Origin: Paraspadella gotoi
Taxonomy: Eukaryota; Chaetognatha
Length of the DNA stretch: 64,000 nt
Reading direction: 5' to 3'
Assembly: GCA_051294375.1 (NCBI GenBank)
Contig: CM119265.1
Location: 15,414,963-15,478,962 of the forward strand
A program made the position numbers and the translations under genes. The stretch's first letter is position 1. Every line of letters starts with the position of its first letter. Below, one piece after another: positions 43,848 to 57,800 of the stretch. The notes under the pieces are model-generated. The model saw nothing but the letters and a program-made list of their open reading frames with translations. It did no database searches and had not been told where the DNA came from.

Positions 43848-46365
43848 ATGGAGAGAGACGCGCCCCAATCAACGCCCCCAGCCACCCTCTGCAAAGCGGG
43901 CTGCGGCTTTTACGGTTCCCCAAACTTCGACAGCATGTGCAGTAAATGCTTTAAGGAGGCGTTAAAGAAGAAGAATCAGAATCCCAGTCAAAACGGTGAG
44001 CCTTGCATTATGAAACTAAGAGTATTATTTTTTGTTAATCGGTGAAGAACTAGTCTCGTAAATTAATCTTACTTAATGAAATATATAAAAATATTTATCG
44101 GTTTTTTATTCTCGAACTCATTACAATTATTTTTACGATATAATATTGTAAAAATATGCAATTTTTACAAGTTAAGTTATATGTATATCTTAATACATTT
44201 TATTTATCCTAAAAAAATAACAATTTAAATAGTATTGAAACTTATAATTTGTCGCCATATTAATTAAATATTCGTATACGTTTGTGCCAATGGCTTATCG
44301 ATTTTTAGCGCTTAGCCAATTTAATTAGTTAATTTTCTAGTTTAATTTCTACATAAATTACTATTTTGTAAGTATAAGTGGTTTTTGTAACTTTGAATTC
44401 AGTATGTTTCCTTTTTCTTCGACGGGGAGGTTTTAACTTTAAGTGAAGGTTTTTGCCTTAATCATGCGGGCCTTCGGATATACGATCTCAACTTGCCTCT
44501 CGTCGACAGTTTTTTTCCCTTATTTAGAAATTCATATATCGTCTTCACAAACGATATACTTGGATTAGGTAACAAGTTGTTCAGGATAATAATTAGTATA
44601 AAGAGCCAAAGTAATTGAATTTTTATTTAATGGGGTGGGAGAAGACGGAACGACCGAAGCCAACGTCGTGCCGTCGACTCGTTCGGGTTCTGATCTCGCA
44701 GCAGCAGCTTCGGGGCTCCTCGCCGTCGCGGTTTCCGAGGATAAAAGTGTGCCAATGTTGTTGGAAGAAAGTCAGAAGCGAAAGGCTGAGGATGATATTG
44801 CTGATCCGGGTCTCGGCGCCACCTTGGAGTCAAGCTCCTCCAAAAAGAGGATCTCTGCCGCGGATTCTCCGAAAGGCACAACGACCGAATATTTCCTTTC
44901 AGTTTCTTTTTTTAATCGGAGAACCTAGAAATTGTCTATACATTTTTTTTTATTTTTTTCTCCCCCGAGTTTTTTTTTTAAATTGTTGCATGAAGGATGA
45001 AAGAAAACCGTGATACAAAAGAAAGCGCTGCTAACAAAGATGAAGGTTTTTTAACTAAATAAAAACTCGTACATTGATTCAAAATGTATAGTAATCAATT
45101 CGGGTCTCTTAAGATCACCGAATTCGTTTCTACTAACTATTATTATTTTCACTCAGCCTCCCCAAGCGGTACGCCCTCCCCTTCAACCGCGTCGTCAACG
45201 CTCCTCGCCACTGGAAACGCCACGACTGCGCCTCTGCAGGTGATTTTCTCGCGCAATGTTTGGTAAAATATTTGGTAAAATCTTAAAAGCTTTACTAATT
45301 TCAGTTTTCCTTTTCTCAGAGCCCCACCCCTCTTCAGTCGTCGGCGTCGGCCACCAATGGAGCCACGGCCACGGCCATTGTCTCCCTGCCCACATCTCTG
45401 GAAACAGGAACACCCACCATTCCCACCGTAACGGCGCCGGTGGGGCCCAGTAGTAAGTAGACTGTCGCATCCATTTGTTTTGCTCCTGTTTCATACCTGG
45501 GGGATCGCATCGATTTTTACTTCCTGGCATCTCTCAGTGACGTCTTGTGACATTTTTTTTTTTATTTTTTATTTCTTTCTATTTTTCTTTCCACGTTCTT
45601 ATTTACTGCTTACTGTCTCTACCGTCATCCAGTAGTCATTTGCTCCTCCGCTTCCTCCTCTTTATCATCATCCTGTTCCTCTACGGGAGCTAATGCAGCA
45701 ACCGTTCAACAACCGTCCCCGTTGTTCGGGCCTGCTGTTAGTGCCTCCCATTCGGGAGTTGAGGGTGGCGGGAGTGGTGGCCGTCAAACTGGCGATACTC
45801 CCGGCACACCTTCGAAGCTAACCTCTTTATCGGATGGTAAGCTTGATTTGTACGGCTTTCCTTCAGGCTTTTTTGTTCTTTATCAATATCAATATATATT
45901 ATGTTATTGATTAGTCGACTTTGGTAATCATATTAACATTTATAACGCGTTTTGTGATTTCAGCAGATGCCGGAACGGAGGCGTCGTGTGACTCCGCGAC
46001 GCCAGCCGATGGAGTCTCCGGCGACGAAAGCGACAAAGAGGGGAAGAAAACAAAGAAGAATAGATGCCAAGAGTGCCGAAAGAAAGTTGGCCTCACAGGT
46101 AATCTAATAGAACTTTTATAGTATGTGCATTAGATAGTCTTATTACTATTTCAAATCTTATTGTGGAACTTTGCATTATTTAAATTTTAACCTTTTTCAC
46201 CCTTTGTTCCATTCAGGATTTGAGTGCCGTTGCGGCGGTCTTTACTGCAGCCTTCACCGCTATTCGGACAAACATAGCTGTTCCTTCGACTATCAAGCTC
46301 ATGGCGCCGAACAGATCCGCAAGGCCAATCCAGTCGTCGTCAGCGAGAAAGTTCAAAAGATTTAA
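43848..46365 (+). CDS. A20/AN1 zinc-finger protein (ZFAND5/6-like)
   Basis: Seven exons: 43848-43995, 44642-44875, 45157-45239, 45320-45452, 45633-45836, 45964-46098, 46217-46365 (361 aa). Residues 14-33 are an A20 zinc finger ([20 protein letters not shown], spacing C-x3-C-x11-C-x2-C). Residues about 300-345 are an AN1 finger ([18 protein letters not shown], then [13 protein letters not shown]), ending with the family's [16 protein letters not shown] tail. ZFAND5/6 proteins bind ubiquitin through A20 and act in proteasome and stress signalling. The Ser/Thr/Pro-rich linker is much longer than usual, since family members are about 210 aa. Exon 2 seems to end at a GC donor (AAAG|GC), the only choice I found that keeps phase. 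Exon 6 has tandem CAGCAG acceptors that would add or drop one residue. The start is the first ATG; a preceding in-frame TTG is ignored. Confidence 0.9.
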
Positions 46366-48539
46366 GGGGCGTGGGGTCTGTCGCCGCCGTAGGCGAATGG
46401 CGGCGTCCGTCACCGCGCCGTTCCCTCGATTATTTGCCCGTGTGTGATCGGAGACTAGGAAATACGTCGCGCGACAACCAAATCCCTTCTACCGAAAGAA
46501 AGATCGACGCGATTCGACGATGAACTCGACTACAACGGCGAGAGAGTCTCGGATCGACTTTTTTTTTAATTTGCGTCAATTCGCCATCTACTAACGAATA
46601 TCTCACGTTAGCCATGTATAGCTACTGCCGCTTCTGTTTCGGTTTTTTTTCCCTTATCTTCACGGATTACTAGATTTTTATTTTTTTTATTTTATTTTAT
46701 TTTTTTTTTTTTTTTGAAACGTTTGGTTCCACAATCAAGACACTGTTTCTCGATCATCGCTTCTGAGACGACATCGTCCTAAGAGAATTTTCCTTTCGTT
46801 TGGATAATTCTCTCTCTTGTTATCGTCTACACCAAGGTTCAATAGATCAAACAATCTTGACTGCCGCTGGTAGCGCAATAACCACGTACTCATGTTATCG
46901 GAGCCCGGTGGATTGGGCGCACCAGAAGAAATTTCGTTTAGTCATCACATTGAGTCATGTTTTGTTCGTAAAAAGTAATATAACGCCTTTTTTTAAATAT
47001 TTGGTTTTTTTTCGGAGGGGATTTGGTTTCGTTGATCGTTTGCGGATGCAATCCTTTGTTTGTCAAATCTTCATTCGAGTCATGGAAAATGTTAAGCGAG
47101 AAGTCTCTCCTGCGTTGTACATCTTGTAAATGAGTTCGTGCCATCACCGACAACTTCCTTTTAATCAACATCAGAAGATTTGTCCGAAAATCCCGTATTA
47201 ACTTGGTTGCCTATTTCTAGAGGGAGATTATTAAATCATTTGCTTTCGGCATGCTTTTGTCGAGCCAATTGATTTTTAACACACCCCTAACCATCCCCGT
47301 GTTTTCAATTGCTAATCCGTGTATAAATTTCTTTGGATCAAAATTTTAAACTAAGCTCAGAAAGGATGTTCATTTTTAGTAAAGATTAGTCGGTTGAAGT
47401 TTTTCGAAAGACCGTCCTTTTTGATTATACATCAGATGTCATGTATTATCTTTTGTAAAAGTTACGTTTTGCTTTATGTAAGAATGCCTTTTCATTAGCT
47501 ACCTATGCTTAAGCTTTGTAAAGTGTAATCTGATTTAGTAGTTAACTGTTTACAATTCTGTAAACCGTGCTGAGAACGATACGCGGGCTCATCTAGCTAA
47601 ATAAAAGTCACTTTATTATGGGATTTTAACATTTAGATTTTATGAAAAATAAGTTAAATTCCTCCTATCTTCACTTTATATTTCGCAGGTTTTTTTCATT
47701 TTAATAAATCAAACATTTCCTTGCAGTAAAAGATTTATAAATCATTAAAGTTTATTCAAAATGTACGATGTAGTTTTTTGTTTGTTTTTTTTTTCGAATC
47801 ACTTTGCTATTGAACATTTTTGCTCCAACATCCTTGGATGAGTTGTCAGGGATATTTCCTAGAGAACCGTCTAGATGTAGTCCCTCGTTGTATATGCACT
47901 TGGGTTTGGCTGTTAGAATTCGTCACATAATCTGTTTTTCAATTATTTTGGTTTTTTTATTATTTAAACAGTTAGATTCAATGGGATAGCAGCAATTTGA
48001 TTAATAACAAGCCTATTCCACAAGTTGGGATGGTTAAAATTTTAAACGTCGTTTTACTACTGTCAATTTTGGCAGTAAAGGAAAGGTATGTCCATATATT
48101 CTCTGTATAACTTGTTATCTTCAGATTTAGATTTAAATTAAAACTCATTTATGAACTTGATTCACTCATCACTTTTGTCCTGTTAATTCGAGACTAGTCG
48201 GCAGTTAATTTATTATATTGCTTTTAGTTTGGGAAATGTTAACGGCAATTTCGTGCTAATAATCTTATTGGGATGAAATGTCCTATAAATAATTAAATTG
48301 TAGGCTTAAAAAATATAAAATTCGTAAGTATCACGTAAGCTATATACAGAACAAGAACCGGCAAGTTATCACTTATCTTTAAAGTATAAATTAAAATAAT
48401 ATATAAAACGAAATATTTAAACCGCATTGTATTAACTGAAATGATTCGGGATTAAATGAATTGTGCCCCAATTACTTTTTGATCATGTGATCATATTGGT
48501 AATAACCTTTCTTTTCGTTGTTCTATGTATTGAGGCAAA
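46366..48539. other. 3' flank of the A20/AN1 gene and AT-rich spacer
   Basis: Moderate-GC sequence to about 46620 is probably 3' UTR. Beyond it are T-rich runs and short chance frames. I see no gene or clear repeat here. Confidence 0.4.
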
Positions 48540-50182
48540 ATGGTTTTTGTTTTACAACGAATTTTTTTATTTTTTTTATTTTTGGACAGTTTTTTTGGTG
48601 TGAAGAAGGAGAGAGAGAGAGACAGGGCAAAGTTTCCAACACAGAGTTGAGAAAGAGATAGTGGTCAAGTGGTGAGGACAGGTTAAGAATGAGGACAAAT
48701 AGAGATTTTAGTTGTGAATATGAAATGAAATGGTCAGAGTGAGAGAGATTGAGAGAGAGAGAGAGAGAGAGGGAGACAGGGAGAGAGAAAAATAATACAT
48801 TTCAAATGTACAACAAATAAAGTTTTAAACTAAATAAACAGTTATTAACAATTAAATAAATAAATAATTTTGAGTGGAGTTGAAAATGAAATGTGAAAGT
48901 GAGAAAATACATTTAGTGTTAATAAAGTTAGAAATTAAGAGTTAAGATAGAGCTCAAAGTGAGCTGGCCCCCTTGGTTTGGACAAATGAGAGGCTCGGGC
49001 GATGGGGCTGGGTCATTGGCGTGTCATTGGTTGAGAGGACAATTGAACCGAACATGTTATTGTCGGGCTAGGGAGGCTTGTGGAAAGATTCCAAGCGCTA
49101 CTCGAATGTCTCTTTGGCCTGATACGCCTGCCAGCTGCCCTCTTCTCGCCTGCTGACGAGGTGGGCGGTTGTCAGTTCTTGCCGCTTTTGCGACAGGAGT
49201 GCTGGACTCCTCCCCCTCCTCCTGGAGCCGTCGTTTTGGTCGACGCTCGCTCCCCAGAGAGAGGGATTGAGTTGCTACAGTTGAGGGAGAGGCATCGCCT
49301 GCCCATTGCCTGCGTAAGGGTCTCCGCCTGTCGCGTTGAGTAGCAACAGGGGAATCATTGTGCGGACGTGGTGGAGGCGGGGCTTCCACCACGCTTTTTA
49401 TAAGCGAATCATAGCTTGGAGGTCGAATCGTCCTCCATCACGGTTCAAAGAGGTTCAAGAGCTTTGATATAATTGCCTCCCTAATACCTCTTGAGAACCA
49501 GTTCGGGTCATGGGACAGCACTAGACAGTCTGACTCTCTAAATGAGTGGCCAGTGTTTGCTGTGTGCTCAGCAACAGCGGACAGGAAGTGCCGCGCGAGC
49601 GTCACGGAAGGGTTTTGTATGTTGCTGGAACCGATCCGTCAGAGACTTTCCTGTCTCGCCCACGTATGCTGCTGTGCAGGGTTGGTTGCCCGCTCCTGCA
49701 CAGGCCGCCAATAGACGGCTCCTGATGTTTTCGGTCTGGGGATTTTATCTTTCGGTTTCACCAATTGCTCACGGAGAGAACCGCGGGTCGTCACTGAGCT
49801 GGAGATCCCCTGCTTTGCTAGCACCCGCACCAATGACTCAGTGATCCCCTCGGTGGTGGGGAGGGACAAGTGACCCACGTTCTTAGGTCGCTTCTGCTTA
49901 TGATCAAGGTGCGCTGTGGTGGGCGCGGTCGGCTCTTCAGCAGCAAGCTCCCTTCCGACCTCCTGGGGGGTAGAGGTGGAGTCAGCGTTCGCGGTTACTT
50001 GGGCAGCCCCTGGTTGGCCACTGCCCTCAGCCAGGCACGGCCGGTACCTAGCCTTTCACACAAAAAACTGTCCAAAATTCACAAATTGTTTAGCGCTGAA
50101 GAAGGCTTGCAACTAAAGCCGAAACATGTCCGTTTTTTCTATGAAAATTTTTAAAAAATTCGTTGTAAAACAAAAACCATTT
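48540..50182 (-). pseudogene. Penelope-like element remnant with GIY-YIG endonuclease
   Basis: Inverted ends TGGTTTTTGTTTTACAACGA (48540) and its complement (to 50182) bound a GC-richer block. On the minus strand about 49850-49400, broken by frameshifts, are the hallmarks of the Penelope C-terminus: LVKPKDKIPRPKTSGAVY, then YVGETGKSLTDRFQQHTKPF, then AEHTANTGHSF and WFSRGIREAI. These are the linker, the GIY-YIG catalytic segment and the downstream Glu motif. The reverse transcriptase core is not visible, so the copy is 5'-truncated and dead. GA-rich tracts at 48608-48787 flank it. The right end carries a hammerhead-like core on the plus strand (50092-50134). Confidence 0.85.
50092..50134 (+). 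ncRNA. Hammerhead-ribozyme-like motif at the Penelope remnant end
   Basis: Order of parts: AGCG, CUGAAGA (50096-50102), one extra A, stem II GGCUU/AAGCC, GAAAC (50121-50125), AUGUC, CGUU. AGCG pairs with CGUU as stem I (one G-U). Stem III would be only ACAUGU, so cleavage would need a dimer, as in known minimal Penelope hammerheads. The extra A after CUGANGA is non-canonical. Confidence 0.5.
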
Positions 50183-50266
50183 TGCCTCGATCATATGATC
50201 GTACATGGGCAGAAGATGATTACGTATCCGAAACTTCTTAACCCTTCTACATGTTATAGTTAAGAC

Positions 50267-50512
50267 TATGGCAACAGCCGGGTTGCCTGTGATGCCCATT
50301 GGGATGGGGCATCTCACTGTTGGCTTTGGGGGCTTCCAACCCTCAGTGACGCCTCCAGTCACTGGCGCGGTTACCCTAGGACGGTCTCGCTTTGCCAACG
50401 CAGAGGGAAGTTGTTAGGACTGTGGATGGAACACTACACTTGGGATGGTGTGTTCCCCCTCTGAGCCAATGGATTTGGCTGAAGGATGGTGGTGTGAATA
50501 TACCGCCACAAG
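50267..50512 (-). repeat. Inverted copy of the 33526-33762 repeat
   Basis: Contains GGGTTGCCTGTGATGCCCAT, CCTAGGACGGTCTCGCTTTG and GGTGTGAATATACCGCCACA, all of which are the complement of the ABCF1-intron segment. A dispersed element of unknown class. Confidence 0.7.
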
Positions 50513-50864
50513 ACCGTTTTTATCTTTCTAACTAAGTTTCAGTTAGAAAATATAATTTGGTTAATACACGATGCAAGTTAAGTTGGCGAAGCTTAACATG
50601 CAATTTTTTATCATATTTTTTAAAATTTGTGAGCCAAATTTAAAGCTTTATATTAATAATACCGTACGCGTTTGGTTCTACCAGACTTCCTTTGCTTCTT
50701 ATTGCCGTTTTACTAATTTTCCTTTTTTGTAGATAAGCAAGGGTTATGGTAAAAGTAGATTCGTGGTTGTAAAAATTTTTAATAAAATTTTGTATTTTTT
50801 GATTTTTCAATTAAACCATATGGTTAAAAATATTTAAAATGATTATAATTATATACCTGTGGAT

Positions 50865-51150
50865 AAGGCGCTAAGTGGGCTGAAGATGACTATCCGTAAC
50901 TTCTATAGCCCCCTTTAGTAGCTATGGAACGGATCCTGGGCTTGGAACCAGGCTTGAGGGGTTGCCACGCCCCCAAGGCGGCTTACGGCCGTCCTCACAC
51001 TTCCCGCAGGGTAGGTACCAGGTTGGGATTGAACCCGGTACCTAGTGGTCATGAGCTGATGGCTTTACTCAATGAGCCACCGGGTCAGGACTGAAGGTGT
51101 CATGCTTATAGGCGGGGTGAACCTAGGCAATGCCCGACTACATACCAAAT
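50865..51150 (-). mobile_element. tRNA-derived SINE
   Basis: The minus strand starts near 51090 with an A-box-like TGGCTCATTGAG and a B-box GGTTCAATCC at tRNA spacing, then a unique body. A different SINE family from 19320-19515. Confidence 0.6.
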
Positions 51151-54100
51151 GATAGCTGAAACATAATTTGAAATTAAATTTTAGATCAATTTAAAAATTA
51201 AAATGATAATTTTTTTTTATTCATAAAAGTATAAATATTAATTTAAATAAAAAAATATTAAGTTTTTTTTTAAATAAAAAAAATAAACTGACTTATGCTC
51301 ATTGAGAATTTTATTTTTACTTTAAATTAAAAAATATTAAAAAAAAAAAATCAGATTGTAGCAAAATCAAATAGCTAGAAGCTGATGTTTATTATACAAA
51401 AGTTGTAGTTCAAACTGTTTCAAAATATACATATATGATTGTAATAACATGACTTAACTCAAAATGTTTTTCTTATTCTTTGCTTCAATACAGGAGGAAT
51501 ATAATAAAAAAAATCAAATCTTAAAAAATTAGGAATAAAATTTGTCATTTTAGTTTTTAAATTGATTGATCTAAAACTTATATTTTTTAAATTCAAAATT
51601 ATGAAATAATAGATCAGAGAGTAAGACCTTTTTTTCAGCTATCATTTGATGTATAATTATAATCAATTTTAATATTTTTTGGTTATATAGATTAACTGAC
51701 AAATCAAAGAGTACAAAATTTTGTCATAGATTTTCACCAAAATGAGTGCTTCTTACTGCCTTTTTACTAATTTTCCTTTTTTGTAAATAAGTGAGGGTTA
51801 TGGTAAAAGTAAAGGAACTCTGGTATAACCAAGCGCATGCAGTATTATTAATATAAAGCTTAAAATTTGGTTCAGATTAAAAAATATGATAACAATTTGC
51901 ATGGGTAAGCTTCGCCACGTTAACTTGAATCATGTCATATATTTTGAAACCGTTCGGACTTTAACTTCTGTACCATAAACTTTTTTTTTTAAAAGGAAAA
52001 AAGCATTTTGGAAAAAATATTTTAAGCATTGAGAATTTTAAATCAGGAAATCGGGTACAAATTTTATATTAAAAAAAAAATAGTTTGATTTTTTTAAATT
52101 TTTTATATCTTTTATTTAATAAAGTAGAAATAAAATTCTTAGTGAGCATAGGTCAGTTCATTTTTTTCCCTGATTTTTAAAAAAAATATTTAATATTTTT
52201 TATTTAAGTTAATGTTTATACTTTTATGAATAAAACAAAGCTCATATGAATGTATGAAGATAAAGGAAATGAATTAGAATAGTAAAAGTATAAAAAATAA
52301 GGAGCTTGAAAAAAAGGAAAGTAAAAGAAAAAAATAGATTGAAAGAGTTGTTATTATGTTTATAATTATTATTATTGTAATTATATATTTTTATTTTTTA
52401 AAATAAAAATAAATAGTTAAAATTATTGTTTAAATAATTTTTACCAGAATGATATTGTCCTAACTTGAGTTTAAGCTCAATCAACCTCTTTTCTAGTTAC
52501 ACACAAAATTTCAGATCATTCCATCAATTCATTCAAATGTAATGATAGGTTACAGATAGATGGATAAACAAATAAATATATGGAGAGAGGGAAGGATTCA
52601 ATTTTTTTGGATAATTTTTTATAAATCAGACTTCGAAGATGAACCAAATAATTTACCAACAAAATATGAAGGGTGGACAGATAAACAGATGAAATCGTTT
52701 ATAGAGTTAGATATTATAAAAAAATTAATTTATATATTAATTTTTTTTAAATTATTTTATATTTACTCATATCCTAACTACCAAATATTGTTTTGCATTG
52801 ATTTTTTTTATACATGAAGAAAACCATGTTTTATATAACCTATTCAGAGATAACAATTTCAATCACCAATTTTTTTTTTATGGCTGCATCCACTACGCCA
52901 CGCTAACTTTCATCGTGTCTTTAATTTTATTTTGATCGTCAAATTATTTTTACGAATGGTACGGATATTTGTTTTCACATAATGATTATTGATAAAATCC
53001 AAGTCTAACTTCGCATATGTAATTCTATAATTAATTGGGGCTCAAAAGTGAAGTGACCGAGAGGGTCGCTGTCCCATTGAGTGTGGATGGCCCCCACACT
53101 GAGTGTGCCTAATGGGTCTGGGAGATTTTTCATTCAATTGCCGAGCTTTCCGGAACTTCCGTTCTACCAGTGATTTAACCGGTCCGTCACTATTTTGGAA
53201 TGACCGTTCCGACCAGGACTAATACCCAGGACCATTGGGTTCAAAGATGAAGCATTAGCCCAGCCCTCTATTAGGGCGCTGATGGAAGGAAAGCCGTATC
53301 CAATGGGTAGTGATGTTACGTCACCACAAAGTGAATATTAGGAACTGGATGGCGAATTCGATCTGAAGTTAAATCCAACGGATAGAAAACTGTTCATAAT
53401 CCACTATTTGAATTTTGCATTTGACTTTTAAATTTTTACTAAGACTTTCAACATAGATGAAAATTCCTTAGTTTTATAATGTTTAAATTAAAATTTATAA
53501 ACGGCTTTTGAGATTAAGTCAATTTACGAGCAAAGAAACAGCCTATTAATAATAATAATAATAATTATTAATCTAGCTTGCTTCGTCTATTTTTATTTAA
53601 ACCTTCTCAAAAGAATTTTCGCACAAATAAACAATTTCGAATTTATTTAATAAAAAACTAGCGGCAAATAACATGAAAAACCTAGGTCATGCAAATTTGA
53701 GTTATACAAGGAAGTGAATATAGCGAAAGGATCTGCATGCAATTATGGAATGGTAGTTTCGAGGAAATATAATTTAAAACTATTACAGCACTTGACTAGT
53801 TGGTTGAAATTGTTGACACTCACGTACTATTCAAAAAATATTAGCGATCTTATACTGGTTGGACTTTAAAAATCATTTTCTAAATGAAAAAATATTACCA
53901 AAACGACACCGTTAAAGCATTACAATTAGCAGTGATGTATTATAAATCATAGAAAAGTTTAAAGTGTTCGCACTATTACAGAAATTCTTCGAAATATTTT
54001 TAATGGTAGTACTAGTAATTACCAAAATTATGAAGATCGTCTTAATTTTCGTTCGTTTTTGTTGCACCGTGAATACTCGCGAAGCAACTCTATAAGACCG

Positions 54101-54825
54101 TTCGGTCGGTATGTCTCTCTGCTCGTTTTTTACTTGATTTAAAAATATTTGATTCTGTTAATACTGCGTCAATTTAGTTCTTATTTGGTAAGATGGTAGG
54201 GTACTATAAGACCTTTAATGTACATATGTATTATACTTGTGCAATCAGTGATCTTTATAAAAATATTTATATAAATTTAAATTTGATGTATCATATCTTA
54301 TAAATTACCTAATTATTTAGTAAATAAAGGTATCAGTGATTGATTCTTGTATATATATTATATACTCTTATGATCACGCATAACTACATTTATATGATCA
54401 TAAAATAAATGCAGCGTATTTGGAGTAATATTTGTTTTATCAATGATCATTTATCTGCAAAATTTTAACGAGAATGTTACACATTCACGTTTACTCATTA
54501 TATATTCACGTTATTACACGAAAACATTCTTATGACAGCGTCACAACACATTGGAATTACCTTTCCTGTTTCGATAATAATACAGTATGCTATACGTTAA
54601 TCTTCAAAGCTGTAAAAAGAATCATAACAATACAACATGGTATTTACTGCTATACAATAAGAATTCAGTAGGTATATATAATAGAAAACGTGGTTTTATC
54701 CCGATAACATAATACATATTTAAAATTTAATTTATTGATTTTCTACATGAAAGATTGAAATTAATTACTGCCTGCCTATACCGAGATATTGATATTGTTT
54801 GAGAAATTCAATGACTCCTAGTCAT
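51151..54825. other. AT-rich spacer downstream of NCKAP1
   Basis: Contains inverted AT-rich segments: AGCTTCGCCACGTTAACTT near 51908 mirrors AAGTTAAGTTGGCGAAGCTT near 50576, suggesting a 1.3 kb foldback element at about 50575-51930. There is also an unknown GC-richer repeat at about 53040-53350, and a fragment of the GAGTACTCGC family at about 54065-54560. No gene is supported. Confidence 0.45.
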
Positions 54826-57800
54826 TTAAACCGGGTTTATCCCGCCCTGCCTATATACAGCATGATAAGCGTTCCGAAGAAGGACATATGGAAAGCAGGA
54901 CTCGAGTAAATCCATCGTAAGAAAGGGAGATTCTTGAACGATTGTGTCGAGCAAAATGTAAATTGACTCTCGATGACGAACAGCCTCTTTATCGATGGTC
55001 TCGAGTCCTAGTTTAAGAAGAGATGAAGAAGCGAGAGCAAGAAATTCTTTAAGCCTCTCCTCGGTATCTCCGTTGCCGCAAACTGTAAACAAAGCTGCGG
55101 CGAGAGCGTTGATGGCCTTTGCCAAGCAATGGGCGTTATTGGCATGGGCTTCCAGAGAAGGTTTGTACTGAGAATTTTCCATTCTTGCTAAACGTGGGAT
55201 GGAAACTGCGATAAAAACCATTAGTAGGCAAGCAGTCATATATTCGTCTTCGGGGTTTGAATCCTTAGCTTGATTTCTCATCGCGGAACAAAGTGCAGGA
55301 TCTACGTCGCATGAAAGACCCGCCGCAGACGCCATTTCGTTGACGATATCGATGCCTACTTGCGATCGAATGTTGGCGATCGCAGCATCCTGAGTTTTAG
55401 GCATATGCTGCTGGAAATCTTTGATTGAAGTCATTAAAAATGGAATGCGTTTGTCAAGCACGTCTTGCAGCGCTTCTTGTGCCAGAGAGCGAAAGCAGAG
55501 TATAACACCGATAATCGTCGTACGTTGCAGAACGGAATCTACATTCTGTAAATGTCTAATAAGTTCTTTCATCACTTCGGGTTTATCAAAACTTTCTCGA
55601 ATTTCTGTGAGAGTTGTCCTGTTTTGTTCCACCAACTTTTTCAATTCTCCAACTTGGGAGGAAATATGCCACATTAAGTTTTCACTCAAGTACTTCATTC
55701 CGTAAGGTCCAATGAGCTCGGCCAAGGCCCTTAACTCATTGAGATCTGAGAATTCTTCCGCGCTGAAGGGTAACTGACCTTCAGTACTTAAAGATACAAA
55801 AGCCTTGTGGAAGGGGGAAAAGACAATATGTCCGGCGGAGACACGTCGAAGCAAAACTTCTAAGTACCAGTTGGCGTAGAGAAACGTTATAGTCTTCTCC
55901 CCATGAGAATCCAGTGGTTGTGTTTGTTGTAGAAGAACGTTGTTGAAAACTCTAGTTATGTCAATATGAACATAGTTTTCCAAAGATTGAAGAACGTTCA
56001 TGTAAGCTCGAACCGATTGCAACAGCTCCGTCGGTTTACCGATTTCGTTGGTTTCCGGATTGTACATCACCATAGTTACCAATGATTTGGCAAATCTAGA
56101 TTCCAAATGTTGAGAAAGATATTCTCTTGGAGCAAAAGTATGCTCCCAGATGGAAATAGTGGAGCAATAATTAATTGCGTAACAAAGTTCTGTCAGCGCC
56201 ATATGAAGTTTATCCATTTTAGTGAATTCTTCTCGGGTTTTTCTTTTGCTCTCTACGCCTGGTTTTTCCTCCTCAGAAAGCGGCTTCATGTTTCCTCTGC
56301 CGGGTCTATTCTCCCTTCTTCGCTTGTTTACTTGTTGCGCGATCTCTGCGGCGCAGTTTTTGGGGCGCAGTTGGTGGCTAAGGTCGCACTGTTCAACGCA
56401 TATGTTGGTAATAATCTGTTTTGCTTCTTTCGCCATCTCATCTAAGAAGTTATTGACGCAAGAAAGACTCCTGTCTCCGATGTGGTGTCTCTCTTCGGGG
56501 CATAGTTCGTGGGTGCAATTCATGAAATGGGAACAGATTAGTGGAAAGGCTACAGCATATCGGGTTTGAGCCGGAAATTCCAAACACATCTGAAATTGGT
56601 GCTCGAACTGCTTGTAGTAGAAGCAGAAGAAGCTCATGTCCGAAGTTTCGTTGAGCATCTCGTCGAGAAAATCAACCATCTTGGAATGGAAAGCAATCGT
56701 GTTCATGAGATGCGCGAGCTCCTTGTGATCCGTCAGTTGCAGAGGCGATCTTTGCACAGATGTGTAGGCTTGTAATCTGAACCAGTCCAGTCGTAAACCA
56801 CGGAAATCGAAAAGTTCGTTGTCCTCAACTTGCTTGACAGAGAGACCAGTCATTGTGGAATAAAAAGACGATAGAAGAATAGATTCGTCCTCCGGTAAAA
56901 CAGACATATTCTGCGTCAAATGATTTAATCTGGAAGCGTCATATCCACTTAGATATTGTACGTAGTAACGTTGAAGGACTTGGTTGTATTTGCGGACCAA
57001 CGCCCTCAGCTCCTCAACATGAAACAAAAGTTCCGGCAAAAGTCTGTCCTCTAGATCTGGCTTGGGTCGCTTGTCCTTTAAAGAGGCAAGACTATCTTGG
57101 TGCCTCACGAGCCAATGAACCTCGTCTCGCGCGAAAGCCATCCCCATGAATACGTACAAACTTTTCGGGCCTAAAAGTCCGGGTTGATCCGTAAATACCA
57201 GAGCCAATTCTTTTAACGCGGTCCGTAAAAATTTTCGGCGCTCACGATGCAAAAGATGAGCGTGCTGCAACGCGTGATTATAACATTCTTTGATTTCATC
57301 AACCTTTTTTCGGTAGCCCCTTATGCCTTCAAAAAATGACGTGACGAAGGAATGAATCTTTATCACCTCGTCTCTGTAAAGCATTAAAACCCATGACGAC
57401 TGGCAGACCATCTTAAACAGATCCATGGCAACTTGCTGATTGAGATGTTGATGGCATAGAAGAAATCCAAGTATAATCCACCGTTCCATAATATCCAGGG
57501 AGAGATACTCGCAGGGTATGGTGGGCGATTGCGCAGGGTTGAGAAGTGTCGCCGACGTCGTCACGAGGGACAGCAGTTGAGCTTTACGCCATTCTTCTGC
57601 GTGAAGATTACGGCGAGGATAAACGTACTGTAGTGAAAGGAGAGCTTGGACGACAAGTTTGGCGTGAGGAACGAATTCTTCGCACATTCTCTTTAGAGGC
57701 GGATCGTATTCCACGATCATCTGACCCAAACGAGGAAAGGCCGGGTCGCCAGTCCCGTGCATCATTTCGTGGGCATGGTTGAAAAGGCCCAAAACTGCTT

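Noticed and set aside
48959-50154. Plus-strand open frames in the GC-rich block
   Set aside because: They are antisense shadows of the degenerate Penelope GIY-YIG sequence on the minus strand.
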